Positions 27,101-42,100 of a DNA stretch of 64,000 bases are shown one piece after another; position 1 is the first letter of the stretch, and the number at the start of each line of letters is the position of its first letter. Origin of the DNA: Heliocidaris erythrogramma (Eukaryota > Echinodermata > Echinoidea > Camarodonta > Echinometridae); contig CM046856.1 in NCBI GenBank assembly GCA_025617745.1, forward strand, positions 44,197,049 through 44,261,048. Reading direction: 5' to 3'. Under the pieces are notes generated by a model that saw only the letters and a list, made by a program, of their open reading frames with translations, ran no database searches and had not been told where the DNA came from. The translations under genes were made by a program, and so were the position numbers.

Positions 27101-30100
27101 AAAAAAAGTACATACTATAAAAATTCTGAAGTACACTACATGTTTATAATACATGTTATTCCTTATTTCCCAATATGATTGTACAAAGATGAGAGACGTA
27201 CATAATATGTACATTAGGCCTAAATCTTTTTTCAATAACTAACAATTAGTAGACAGTTGGTGTGATACATTTGGTAGGCTTGAAGGCCCTAAGTGAAGTT
27301 TTGTTAATACTTAGTTTAATAGGCCTCCAGTAAATTACCAAAAATGTATGATATTCCATTCATAATGGAATTTCCCCTTAAATGAATCTTGATTTATGTT
27401 AAAAAATATTGTGCTGTAATATACAAGTGTGCATGATGGGTGATTAAAAGTGCCCCCCTAGAAATAGCAGTTGAAGTCGCTGTTTTTACATAAATTGAAT
27501 CAACCCCACCCCCATCCCCACCCCCATCCCCACACCCACCCCCACACCCACCCCCACACCCAAAAATCTTTATTAAAACAAACAAATATATATGGATGCT
27601 TTAAATCAGCTTTTTTTTTTTTTTTTTTGGGGGGGGGGGGGCGCAACGTTGCTTATTAGTCCATTTGGCACTCTTATACAGCCAACAGTGAACCTAGAAA
27701 AGTTCTTACCATTTATTTTCAGCTTTGTTGCCCAAGGGGCAACATAAAAATCCAGTGTGTTATTCATCTTACATGTATGCAGCATAACCTGTGACGCAAT
27801 GAACGGCGGATATACCAGGGATTTGTATGGTTACAAGTTTCATTGCACAAGATTATGTGACGTTTTTGATTAATGCAAGTTTATATGCAAAATGCTCAAG
27901 GTGCTTTGGGGCTGAAATTGCCGGGAGACAACATGGGATAACAAATCCACAACAAAAAAAATTAACAAACAGAACTTTTCAATGTTCATAAAATGTCAAG
28001 TAGACTATAATATGTGATTTAAGCTTTTTCAGTAGATCAGTCTCAAACAATTTAGGTAAAGGGGGAAAGTACAGCAGAACGCTGGTGCATTCTGCTTACC
28101 TCATTCTGATGTAGAAATGTGTTAGCTGATTAATAAATCAGGCCTCGCTTCCTTGCTCTCTAGTTAACCCTGGGTCATCTATCTGTTCACACTGCACAAT
28201 TAACCAAATGATCAGAGTTAGCGAACAATATTTTTCTGAGCACCACATATAATATTATAAGCCTGTACAAAGACAATATTTAAACTCTGTAAGACATCAG
28301 ACGTTTCCTCAAAAGTTGGTCATGGAAGCCACACTGTGGGTGTGAAGTCCAGCCTTGGAAAAAATTATTAGACCAAGCTTTTGTAATAAGGGTACTATAA
28401 TATGCAAACAAAATTATAAAAACGATTTGTCTTTGTATTTCATTGAATGAATACCAAATTCCAGCAATTATACCTTGCTTTTATGATATTTTATTTCCTT
28501 CTTACCACAAATATCAGTAACCATTCTTGGTCTAATAATTTTTTCCATGGCTGTATATTTCCTGGATCTCAACTATAATGAATTCTTGGTCACCAGGCTG
28601 TTCACACTGCACAGCTAATTGGATGATCAGAGTAGCGAACAACATACTTATACATGTATAAATGAGGCTGAGCACCACAGTTTATTTGGTGGTACAAAGA
28701 CAATATTAAACACTGTATGAACATTGTAATACACATTTTCTCAGATTTAGTCGTAAAACGTTCAAGCCAATCTTTTGCTGCGAAGTCCTTCATGTATAGT
28801 TCCTTGATCTCAAAGGTAATGAATCCCCTTTTTATTGGGTTGTTTACACTGCACAACCAATTTAAATTATGATTGAAGTAGTGATCAACATTTTTCTGAG
28901 CACCACACACATGTATATTAAAGCTTGTGCAGACATGATATACATGTACATGCATTGTCAGTTATCACTTAGTGCAACATTGTACCTTTCCACAAAGTTG
29001 GTTGTGGAACGCAAACTGCAGTATGTAATCCTATAATTTAATTCATCCCTTACCAAATAAAATTTAAATGTCGCATTGAGATAGGAAACTTCTGATGGAA
29101 TTTTTCTGCATCAGTGCAGGACAGAATCATTTTCATTCAGCAATCCATACATCTATGGAACTATATTGATTAATAATGTTTTCCACACAACTTTGGCACT
29201 GTTCAGGTCAACAGCAAAGATAATATCTACATACATGTATATAGTGGAATTCGTGTAATGTTTCATTTTTAACTAAAATCAACGACTAGAGTACATTTGA
29301 CTGGTGAGATACCAAAATAGCACTCACTCTGGCTAATTTCAAATATGAAAAAACAGCTCTTTTATTATATACAAACTATATATTAAGCTGATGCAAGGAA
29401 ATCTCTCTTTTTTTAATAACAAATGAAGAAAAAAAAACCTCCCATGAACAAAACTAGTATTATTTTCGCACATCATTCGAAAGCCTATAATATATGGAGC
29501 TAGAATACAGCGTGATCTCTATTAGATCATGCTGTGTACAGCAGTGAGGAGATACCAGTTGGCCATTCATGAAACATTTTAGTGCATGATTACGCTGGAA
29601 TCGTAATTAGAATGACGGAATCGTCCCAGTGGAATGGCAGCCATATCAATGAGAGAGTGTGAAGGGACCAACACCTTAAGCACCTTGAGTTTCAATTTGT
29701 TGGCGCTCTCTAAAAATAAACCTTTCCACCACTGGGGATGCAGCTGGGATCACAGCCAAAGAAATGTGTCTGTCAAGGAAAAACACATTCGAGTGAACTT
29801 TTTTTTCAGATGATGTGGGATTTATGGGTTCTGATGAAAATTTCTTGTTTAGATTAGGCAGGGCTCGACACTAACTTTTTTCATCAGGGGTCCGACACTA
29901 ACGTTTTTCATCAGGGGTCCGTATTGAACATTGTATGATCAGTATGCATGGGCCCTATGCAAATTTTTGTTTAATTTGGGTGTGCGGAATTCCATTTTTT
30001 GGGGTACCCATGTCATGTGTCTCGGCCACCTGTTTAAGTGAAGAGCTTTGGATTAGAGCCTACAAATCTCTCTCTTTTTCCAAAGATTTTATACTATTAT

Positions 30101-33100
30101 TATGTAATTTTTTAAAACTCTGATATATCTAGTACATAATTTTAGTGCTATAATGTAGTGCTTTAAACCTAATATATTTTTATAGTCAGTTGCAAATACT
30201 ATTTTTTAATATTATTGCGATAGACCTATTCCTTTCTATGAAATGTGCTATATATGTACATTTCAAGGAGTTACTGGAAAAAGAATTAAATACAGCAAAA
30301 AGATTTCCAAACAGCACAATAACAAAATATCAAGATCAAGGAAAATAATCAGAATTTAAATATAAAAGGGCTGCATGAATAAGTAGTCCTTGCGTGCAAA
30401 GACCTCATCTTCAGTAAATTATGATAATGTTATTTAGCTGAATAATAAAGTTCATTCTCTTTGTAACAAAGGGTATTTTGCAAGCAGGAAAAGCTACATT
30501 GTATACTTTCATATCCTTCCGGTACATGTTTGGGATTTTAAAGTGGAGGAAATAAGTATCTTGTATCAATCAAACAGCTTGTTTTTTCATCATGCTGTTT
30601 TTGACATACATGTACATGCATGACTGTATTGTGACAATAATAATATCTTAATATAGTGCATCATTTGAATGTGTGCTTTTCTAAATGAACTGTATTTTAG
30701 GGGAAAAAATGTTAAGTTTTTAAAAGCAAATGTCATGTAGACTTGACTGTTACATATGTTCACTGGTTTATATCTCATAGATAGGAAATGTTTTTAAGGA
30801 GGATTTGTTACTTCATTTATCAATCCATTTGAAATTAGAATTTTGAGGGGTAAACATGAATAGACTAATAGAAATGTCCTTTGAAAAGGATTGCTCTTCA
30901 ACTGCCCTCATATTTGAAATATGACGAGAAATAGCTAAAATGTTCAGGCTGAACGTTCAAGCCACATGTGTGTGCAGTCCTTTTTCTGTGTGCAGTGCAT
31001 GTGCTTTTCAGCGAGATTGGGTCAATTTCTTATCATTTTGATGATTCCGAAACCTCACAGTATACGCCAATTCTTATGCACGACCGACCTTTCCTTTTTT
31101 ACTTTCATAATGTAATGCATGACCAGAACTCAACTTTATCTGTCTCTATAGAAGTCAATAACAGTAAATAGAATGTGTAGTTTGATTGTAGTGAAAATCA
31201 TATCAAGGACATGTGATTTAGAGATAACAGGAGGATGACTTTTGGAGCAAGACAAAGTGTGTCAGATTTTGGAACTTGAATGACATTAGAATCACCTAAA
31301 TCAAAAGCAGGTCAGCTCTAGCGGTCAATGATTGTTTATTGGGGTGAAGTGCTACTTGAAAACATAACATGTTTTTTCCACTTACATAAATGTATACTAT
31401 ATATTAAAAATCTCTTCAATTCAAGTACATGTACATGTAGCCTATCAATTTACTCTTGCACAAACAAATAATAGACTATAAGCTGTGGTTACTTTTGCAC
31501 AAAATATATATTTCACTGTAATTGTGAAACTCCCCATGTTTCCATGTAGGTAGGAGATTGGGAGATATTTCTTTTTTTAAATTATCATTATTTTTTTATA
31601 ATTTTTTTTTTTGCCCAAAGAGGCTGTGATAAGTTGAATTTTCCATCAATATTATCCTCAAAATGCCAATGCCAATTGTCTAACAAATGTGGACAGCTGC
31701 ATTACTATTGGTGTTATATTCATGTGCATGTATTTCATTGTATATGTAGGCCGATATGTTTATCACACAACTGATATGAGACAAATGCACTAAAACAGTG
31801 TAATGGCACTGAGAATTTTTTTTTTTAGCAAAGGGCTAATTGACTGCTGGAAGAGTTTCCAGGAGAAATAATGCATTAGCATCTCTCTCTTTAAAGGGGA
31901 AATCTACCCTCACATTAAGTTGGGTTTGATAAAGCAGTAAAATGAGAGAAACAGATCAGTGAAACTTTTTACGAAAATCCAGTCAATGATTTTCTTATAG
32001 CTGTACCCATGATATACACTTCTTTTTTTCTTGCACACCCTTTCTATGAAATAGATCTATTCCTTCCTCATCAGCCACTTGAGGGGGATATCTTTTAGAC
32101 ATGTAATTTTCAGTACAAGAAAAAAAAAGAGCTGTTCGCAAGGGTAGTCATAGAGTTAATTGCCAATGTGTGTTTCATTGATTACAACCTTAAAAGATTA
32201 TTACTCTTTTTTAAAAATTATTTATCAGATATTTTCTCAACCTCTCACCTGAAAGTAATCTGTTTCTGTCACTATCTGTTTTTATAAAAGCCACTTAGCC
32301 TACTTGTTACCAGGCTGCAATTCTCTCTTCAATTTACATGTCTATGCATTCATAATTGCCCTTCCTGGCCTACTTTATGTGCCTGTTGAATCCCTCAAAG
32401 ATTTGTTGTCAGCATGCATGCAGTGCGTTTGTATAGACACTATAAAAACAAAAACAAGAAAGGGAAATTTAGCATTCTAATTCCAAATATTGTTAAAGTA
32501 CTGTTGATGCTCTCTGAGAGTACAAGTGATGAATTCAAAAGTGTACTGTATAACACATATACAGTAACTTTTAAAATCAAATCTATTGGGACTACCAAAA
32601 ATAATTAGAAATGTAAATAACACATATTTTGCATAATTTGGTGGACAAAACTTGATTTGACTTTAATAGGGAAAGTTTTACTTACATGTATATGCGACTT
32701 TGAGTTTTGCAAGGTTTACTGTATATATATATATATTTTTTTTTGGGGGGGGGTGGTATGTAGAGGAACAGAATTTTCTGAAAATTCTGAATGAAATGTT
32801 CTCGCTTGAAGTTTGGTGAGATATACATGTATGACATGTTGACGATAACTATTCAGGATATCAGGATTGATATGAGTGTAATCATTATTGATAGTGATTC
32901 AAAAAATATATTTCCTGCTCATTGTCAAGTGAAATCTTTAGGGTCAGAGAGTAGGGCTCCCGTCATACATACAAGTACACAAAAAATCATCCAACACCAT
33001 TATCATGTCATTGTTTCATCTGATTGCTTATGACTTTTAGGAAGTGCCAGCTCTACAACTCAGCCAGTCCAGAACGCCAACTCTGCCCCGCCTACCAGCC

Positions 33101-36100
33101 GACCCTATAGGCCTCCTTCCACACAGCAGCCAAGACAGTACCAGCAACCCAGGAGAGGAGACAGGGATGGGGACTACAGTCGAGGCAGGGATGGGGACTA
33201 CAGTCGAGGCAGACCACACCCCAGGGGACATCCTGGGGAGGGAAGGGGTGGGGACAGCACCAGGCCGGGAAGACAGCAACCAGCCAATGCAGCTTCTAGT
33301 CATTTACCAGCAGACTCAGGTATGGCACTTTCTGATTATTCATGAATATCTTAAAGGGTCGCTGAGGCCAAAAAAATTAATTTGTATACAGTTAGAATGT
33401 ATAAAATTAACCCCAAATAACTTTACCCGGCATTCTACAGGTTAGCGGTTAAGGAGTTTGAAGAAAATATTAAAAGTACAGCGTAAACGATCGAGCAGTT
33501 TTCTACGCGTGTGCGTTTTTTTTTTATGCGTGCACGTTCGGCGAACGCCAAGACGCGATAGTGGAATTATCGCGATCGCATTATCGCTTTGTCGTCTGCT
33601 ATGTGCCGTGCAGGGGCTGACAAGCACTCGAAAATTAATTTGGGGGCAGAAATTACGGATAAGATTCGACTGTAATGAAACAACAAATGAATGAAGGATA
33701 CAATGCAAAATATTTTTATCAAAATAAAAATTATAAGTTAGCGCATAACTTAGGGATAATGTACAACCCAAATAAAACATCAAATGAATGAAGTATACAA
33801 CGCAAAATGTTTTTTTTTTATCGAATTGGAAGTTGATTTGGCGCGTAACTAATGGATAATATACAACCCAAATAAAACATCAAATGGATGAAGTATGCAA
33901 CTCAAACTGTTTTTATCGAAATGAAAGTTCAGTTGGCGCGTAATTTATGGAGAATCTACAACAACATACAAACCAACAGATGAATCAAGTATTCAACACA
34001 AAACGTTTTAAATCGAATAGAAAATTGGTTTGGCGCATACATTATAAAGAATCTACAGACCAAATGAAACAACAATATAATAGAACTAAGTCGCAAAATT
34101 CATTTATCAAATCGAAAATTGAAAGTGAAGACGTTCCTGAATCGATATATATTGTTAGGTGAGCTAGTGTGATCGATCAACTAGTCTTTGCTCAAGTATT
34201 ATTTTGTATTAATTTTTTTTGTATTTTATATTCAAAAATCAATATCTTCTGTATGCTGTCACCGTTGAATGTCGTGTTAAGTTTTCTGGGGTTGATTTTG
34301 TGTAAGCTAACTATACACAAATTATTTCTTCAGGCATCAGGTACACTTTAAGATCTTATAAAAGAGTTTTTTTTTTCAATTCAGTCATTTTAACACGCCA
34401 CTTCAGGTAAAAATTCGGATTTTATCTGCAAGGGCTTCTTTAAGTCAAACTACTGTATAAGCTAATATTTTTGCGTACAGATATGCTTATGCTTCACGCA
34501 ATGCAGTCCATGCAGGAGATTTCCCTGGTCCATATTGATGTGGCATTATACTCGCGTGGTGTTAAATTCGTGATCGGCAGGTTACTCGCGAAATTTGCGG
34601 AAATAAAACCCTCGCAAAAATTTCAGCTTATACAGTACTTTGGTCAGAGGTTTCACATATCTAAACCCATTGACCAAAATTCTATTTAACCATGGCTCTC
34701 TGTTCATTTAATGTGGCTTTTTTTCTTAGAGTTTAGGGGGCAAATAGCCCTCAGACCAATCCTTTCATTTTTGCAGATGCCTCTGCTGTTACATTTGAGA
34801 AATAATTTTTGAAAAATCCAGCCATTGATGCCCCTGTACAGATTTTAGTTTAGTAGTGATCCCAAATGATCTATGTAATCATTTATTATTTTAGGCCAAA
34901 TTATTGTTCGGACGATATCGTTTTCTCTTTAATAGTTGCAGTATCTCTTCGCACTGACATATGCTCAGGTGGCAATTGCTCTGGACTTTATTTCGTCAAA
35001 GATATAGGGTTATGCTTAGGGTTGCAATCGGTGTTAGGATAGGTTTAGAATTCTTAGCATCACCAGGTATACATTTTATAATCGCTAAAGATTGTTATGA
35101 CATCTTAAACGTAACTCCCGTCAATTTGCTAATCTTTGTACAGGTAAGCAACGTCCTGATAAGGGTCACCGCTCTCATGAACCCTCACCTCTTGATGAGA
35201 TGGTAGAGAGGTTACTACCAGCTGCAGAGAGTAAAGAGAAGGTCCATCATATAGACAGTGAGCTACACTACCAAGATGCTGCCAAAGCAAAGAAATTAGG
35301 TAGGTTGACCATTTACCTAGACTTTTGGTAAGCCCACAAAATCTATTCATCAGATTTCTTGGATTTTTGTTGATAAATAGCAAGATATTAGTAATACTAA
35401 GATACCGTGAAGATTTAGTCTCCTAAAGTTTAGTATGAACCAACTGAGAGGCAAAAAATAAATTATGGGCTAGGCACATCAATTCCAAACAATGGCAGCA
35501 TGCACTATACACTAGAAACACACATGTAAAATCGATGAGTATACTACACACATTGACACAACAGGCTATCTCTGTGCGAAGCCCCAAGCTTGTTATGTGG
35601 GGAGCAGTCGGGGTGGAAAGGTCCTAGCATATGGCCGTAATCTGGCGTTCCTTATGCCTGCGTCAAATATCCAACGATCTCCGGCCGAATTTGTAGATCA
35701 CCAGAAAGTCGCCAGATTCCAAACCCGCCAGGACATCTTGCGTATTTCTCACTTGAATCTACACTGTCACATATTCGATGTTGCGCGGGCTGTGCCTTTG
35801 AACACTAGGGAGTCAGACGAAGCCCGCTCAACATAAAGGCAGGTGCCGTCCGAGTTTCGGTCGATGATCAATAGGTCTGTCGGTGCCCGCCTGACGCCCG
35901 GGCGGGTTCCCTTCAACGTCCTGTCTAGCCTTTTGACAAGGCCTCGTGACTTGGCCATTTTCCTCGCCATGCTGTGCCTGAGATGAGACTAGCCGGCGAC
36001 GAAAAGAATCAACACGGCCGGGGTGAACGGGCGATCGAGCGACTTTAGTCGCGAGGCCTTTTGGAACCTGGGTTTCCATCGTCCGATATGAATTATTCAC

Positions 36101-39100
36101 GAGTTGACATTCGTATGCTAACACGCCTACACCGAGGATTATCGACCAATCACAACGGTCTCTGCGGGGCTTGCTTTCCATGTGATTCGTTCATGATTGA
36201 TGTAGCTTGCGCCGGGTGCAGTACATGCCGAGTGAGCTAGCGCTTGAGATGAAGGCGAATTTCATACTAAATTTATGCTGACGTCATGCAAAGATACATT
36301 CGCTGATTGGCTCCTACCAAAAAGGTAGCAGATCCTCGTTTGGAACAAAGGATAACATAAGAAATACAAGCGAGGTTCCAAAAGGCCATCGCGACACGTC
36401 GCTCGATAGCGCATTCACCGGGCTGGGCGGCTAGTCTTGTTATGCAGCCACTACTAGCTTACTTGCCAAGAAAAATAGCCAAGTCACAAGGGCCTTGTCA
36501 AAAGGCTACGTCCTGTCTAGCGTCCTCCAGCTCCTTTGCGCCTCGAAAATATTGTCTGTTTGGAGCCAGAAAGGACGTTAATTCTATGTTACTGAGTATA
36601 TGTGTATTCCCAAGGGGCAAAATTCCTGAGTTGACAGGAGGAGCCCGGCTGGGGCCCGTAGAAGCATATTTAACATTCTGACATGTATTACATCTACTGA
36701 TGCAGTGTATGGAGCTTTAGTATGTGATATTTGATAGACAATTTGCTTCAATATAGAGAACATGAATCTTAATAAATGGTATTGAGTACCATGAAAAAGT
36801 GACAAATTTTCTTAAAACAGACTTTGTTTCTTTTCCTTCCAATATGCAGTAGCAGTACTAGAGCGCTCAACTAAAGACCTCCACAGAACGTCAATAGCAC
36901 TGACGAGACACAAAGCTATGCTGCAAGATAAGCTCGACCAATCAGAGAAGAGTATACCAAAGGCCTTTGAAGAGGTCCAGAGATTTTTGAATGAGAGGAA
37001 GCTAGCACTAACCAATAACTTCTTAGAAGTTAAGGTAACGGTTTTACCTTTCATAATTTCGTCATATTGGCCCAGGTTTATTTTAACCCTTGGTTTAAAC
37101 CTCTATAGTACGCGCATGTCCTCATGTCCAATGGGCAGAGGGTACTGCGCTTAAATATGCTTATTTACGCTTATTTTACTCCACAGCATCGGTTAAGATA
37201 AACCTCTTCCGTGAATGTTGGCCATAGTGTTTCCATTATTTTTGACAGAGATTTTATGTTCGAGAACATGTTCAGGATATCTGAAAAAGAGATAATGAAA
37301 AGAATTTAATTAGTATTTGTGTATAATATTTTTCATTAAGTGGTATTTTTATAGCAATTTCTTGTTATTGTATAAGCATTAAATGTCACTTATTATTCCT
37401 TCTCTGGAATAACTTGCCTTACCACTTGTCTTAGCAAATTATTAATTGCTATTCCCCAAAAACTTATTACTGACATGTAGTTTAAGCTTGTACCAACGTT
37501 AAAGTTAAGTAGGCAAGTGTTCATCTGCTCCTTTGCACTTTCCTAGTGATTATTCACACATTTTCTTGCTGTCTGTTTCCTCAAGATCACTCAAGTGAAC
37601 GTAGGAGACAGTGAATAGCCAGAATGCCTGCTCAGGGAAGGATTAAATTTTCACTTGCTTTTCAAATTTTAAGGTCGATGGAAGCTTATAACTACATGTT
37701 ATGATTACCCCAACCAATGAAAGTTTTCTTTATCAAGCTTGTTTCTGTTCCTTGTGGCTTTACATATGCAGCAAGAAGCAACCGAGATGTTGGAGGCTCG
37801 TGAGGAACAGGCCAAAGAACTTGAGAGGAAGACTCATAGAGCAGCCACCATGTCGGAGGAACAAGTCCAAGAACTTAGAGCTGAGATCAAGGTGAGATCC
37901 CCCCCCCCCCGCCAAGTAAAATGTTAAAATGAGTTCAAAAGAAAGTAAAGTACAGATCATGTGAGTACTTTTTGAAATATACTGCCTGGAAGTTATTGGA
38001 AATTGTTGATTGTGTACTGAGCACATAAGCATTAGTGTATACTGTGAGATTTTGGAATCTTCGAAAGGACAAAAAAATTGACTTAATCTTGCTGATAATT
38101 ACAAAAAGTGAAAAGCACTGCCCACAGAAATACAGTGCTGGTCAAAAGTTTTGGTACACCCTGGATTTTGTGACAAGGTTTTAGATCAAATTTTTCTTCC
38201 CATCTAATGGCCTTCTTGAGGCTCCCAAAAGCACTTTTACAGGTTTGGATACTATATAAAGATAATCTACATGTAAAGTTTTCAAAATATTAGGACATTT
38301 GAGGAACAATGCTTTGCTGGGGACATTTCTACTATGAAATTCCTATACATAATGTAAAAGAATGAGAAAGCTCACAAATTATTTTCACTTTTACCAGAAA
38401 TCAATCTTTTCTTGAAGCTTGATTCCATTACCAGGAATTAATATTAGCTTTAAAGACAACAGGGGTTTTTAAAAGTAGGACTTGTCGTTAGGAATTATTA
38501 GTCAGACATTGTTCACTCAGTCTTGATCATATGACTGAATCACAAGCTTTCATTCAGGGACTCTAATCATCAATATAAACCTTTTAGGCAAATCCTTGAC
38601 CTAGTCAATGACCATCAGTACACATTAAAATAGATTCATTATCCATGCTAATCAAACATATACAATATGTATTAGCATATTAAACACAAAATGAGGTTTT
38701 GTTGGTATCTTTGACCATTTATTCCTTATATTTGGTTCTAAAGTGCAGCTTAGTAAAATCGATATTAATTCCATCTCATTTTCTGGCCACACAATTTATT
38801 TGTCGCAGACTTGTCGCAATCTTGGTGTCATGTTTGACTCATATATGACAATGTCTAATCAAATTTCAAATATCTGCAGATCAGTTAGATACCAATTACA
38901 TAATATCGGTTTTATTCAGAAATATTTGTCCAAGTCTGCCACTGAAAAGATAGTTCACGCCTTAATTTCCTCCTGTCTCGACTTTGGCAATGCCCTTCTG
39001 TTCAATATACCCCAAAATCTGTTGTCCAAGCTCCAGAAGCTTCAAAATGCTGCGGCTCGCATTGTTACTCTGTCCACCAAGCGTACCCATATCTCCCCTG

Positions 39101-42100
39101 TTTTGCAGTCGCTACACTGGCTCCCTGTCAAATATCGCATTATTTTTAAAATTTTGTTGCTCACTTTTCACTGCGTTCACGGTACTGCTCCCCAATACAA
39201 TACCTCTTTAATTCAAAATTACACCCCCGCGAGATCTTTGCGCTCATCTACTTCCAGTTCTCTTGTGATCCCTAAAGTCGCAAGATCTTGGGGGGAAGAT
39301 CATTTGCCCATGCATGTCCTAAATTATGGAATAGCCTTCCTGAAGACATCAAAAAAGTGCATAACATCTGATTCTTTTAAAAATCATGTAAAAACATTTC
39401 TGTTTAATTCTTAATTAATTTCTACATGCGCCTTGAGCACTCCACAGAGTGGATTTGGTGCTATATAAGTTACATTTATTATTATTATTATTATTATTTA
39501 TCTGTAAATGGCATGGATATTATTTGGAGATCCCTCTTTTTCTCATAGTATTACTTTGCTTTTATTCTCTTGAGCGTAATGTTTTGCAACTGATGGAACA
39601 CTTTTTACTAGGACTTACATGTAAATAAGATATTTTATATGAGCCCAACCGATGATCTATATGATTGCTATGAGGTTAAAATTATTGTGCAGTTAATTTC
39701 ACTTACAGATTTTTGATACCGATGTTAAGAAGTATTCAGTATGGAGAATTGAGAGAGAAGAGATGGAGATTTGCAGTGTAGTATACATTAGCTTGAGGGA
39801 TATGTCTGCTTCATCCTGTTTTTACAAGATCTATGAAAACAAATGTCATTCTAAATTTCCATGTATCTAGTTGTTCTTCTTCTCTTATTCTCGAAGGTCC
39901 TTTGATTCTTAAAAATACAATCTAGTGGGGTTTTTTTTTCTCTCTCTTTGAAATGCTTCTATACAAAGATACTGTTTGGATAATTTCAGACTAGTGAGGG
40001 AGATGAATTGATGTAGACACATGAGGTTTTCCTGTCTGTGTTTACTAGTCATCTTGAGAGGGAAGTAGGAGGGAAAACTTCTCTGTGGGAGATCTTCATG
40101 TTGGTCCTTCCTCTCAACATTACAGCTCATTTGATTCATGTGGTTGCCCCGGTCACCTACAGTTGTAGGCTTAATTGCAGAAACCCCCACCATGCATCAG
40201 TACAATATACATATATTAGGGTTAGGGTACTAGTTAAGGGTAGGGTCAGGGTCAGGGTCAAGGTTAGGGGTAGGATTAGGGATAGGGTTAGAGTCAGGAT
40301 CAGGGTTAGGGTTAGGATAAGTGTTTCGGCCCTAGAGTAAGGGTTAGGGTGAGGATTAGGGTTACTTGTATGGTGGGATATTGTGCAATTTTTACTAAGT
40401 TGTACTCTTGATCAATTCATTTTCCTTTCTTTCTTTGATCTAGCAATTTGTATCAGATCGTAAGGTGGATGAGGAGATAGGCAAGGCACTCAGGTTCACA
40501 TGGAATCCAGACCAGCTCATTGAGGTAAGATGTCTACCTAAACTCATTGGCCCGTATTCTGAACTCCGATTTAACTTAAACCATGGTTTAAATCTGTGGT
40601 TTAACTATGGGTAGCCAAAAATGTCAGATTTGTTCACGCTGTATGTTCCTTATGTTTACTGGATTCTGGTCTCATGCTTTAATGGCCAGGAAAAACTATT
40701 GTACTTATAATATAATTCCCAGACATTTAAAAAAAGTTTTGAGTACCAAAAATGCTGATAAATTGAATATCTGCTGTTGGGGATTTGTGTCACATTTGGC
40801 TGCCCATAGTTAAACCACACATTTAGACCATGGCTTAAGTTAAACCGGAGCTCAGAATACGGGCCATTGGCCAGTATTCTGAAGTACGGTTTAACTTACA
40901 CTCCAGTTAAAACAGAGTGACTTAAATATCTGTACATAGTTTAACCACACTTAGACTGGATTTCAAGTTAAACCGGAGTTCAGAATGTGATTTTCTAAAA
41001 CTCTGGTCTAAAGGTCAGGTTTAGACTGGGTTTAAACCACACTGCGAGGAGATTAAGTTAAACCAGAGTTCAGAATATGGGCCATTGGCTCATATCCACA
41101 AGGGTGGACTAAGTTTAAACCCCAAAATCTGTAAAGCTTTTAATACAGTCCACTGATTTCTGGAGTGCCAGCTGTCAACCTCTTCTTCCTGTAAAAATTA
41201 CCATAATTCTGTAACTGACTGAACAAACAAAAATCAAATTATTATGCGATCAGCTTCTAATGACTGCATTCATTTCATGTATTTCTTTTGTTACAGAATT
41301 AATGTAAATATACAGAAGAATGATTGACGCTTTTTGCTTCATATATCAGTCACTAAGATGAATTTGGTTTGCCTTTCCAATATGAGCCATTGTCATGTTT
41401 TTTTAAAATTTGAAGAAAAAGTGGTACCGTTTAAGAAGTTGTTCTTAGAAGTTTGTGTTTATTTGATTCGATGATTTTGAAAAATCATAGTTACATTTCA
41501 GAAAATTTTATGTATAAATAGTTGTACAGATGGTTCAAGTGTTTAGTAACCCTTTCTTTGCTGTGGGTGACCAATCCCGCCTTAGAATTTTAATTATGAA
41601 CATTGTGTTTGGACTAAGAATGGCTATGCTTTTCTTCCTGAAACAGAAACAGGTACTGTATCTTATTTGAGAAGTTTTTATCCAAGGAGGATATATTATT
41701 CCAAATTTATGAATGAAAGATGGCATTCCAGCACTCTTTTTTTTCTAGCCTCCCCCTTCCAATTTATTTTTTTTAAATTCCGCTGTGATATACCATGTAA
41801 TGCAAATAATCTTTCCTTAATGCCTCTCTTCTTGTTTTTTTCTTCTTTGCAGCTAATCAAGAACTTTGGTGAGGTCGTCCCAGTCCAGCATCATTACACC
41901 AACCGCCGTCCTTCCATCTCATCTCTCTCCAGCATCAACACCATCTCTAGGACAACATCTCTCAGTGAGGACCATGGGCCTCTCTCAGCTCGTAGCATCT
42001 CCCTTACAGAGAGCCAAGACTCTGGCAAACCTCTCTCACCCCGACCTGCAGATAATATGGACATGAAGGCCGAGGTGGCAGATTTTGCAGCCAAGCTACA

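Noticed and set aside
33353..34345. TTAAAGGGTCGCTGAGG as the left end of another TTAA element enclosing the 97-bp array
   Set aside because: No matching inverted AGG end with TTAA was found downstream (CTTTAAGATC near 34344 is a poor match).
38743..39414. A 223-residue intact-looking host gene
   Set aside because: The motifs (LQNAAARI, LHWLPV) and the (ATT)n tail identify a LINE fragment, and the LWNSLPEDIKK segment is out of frame.
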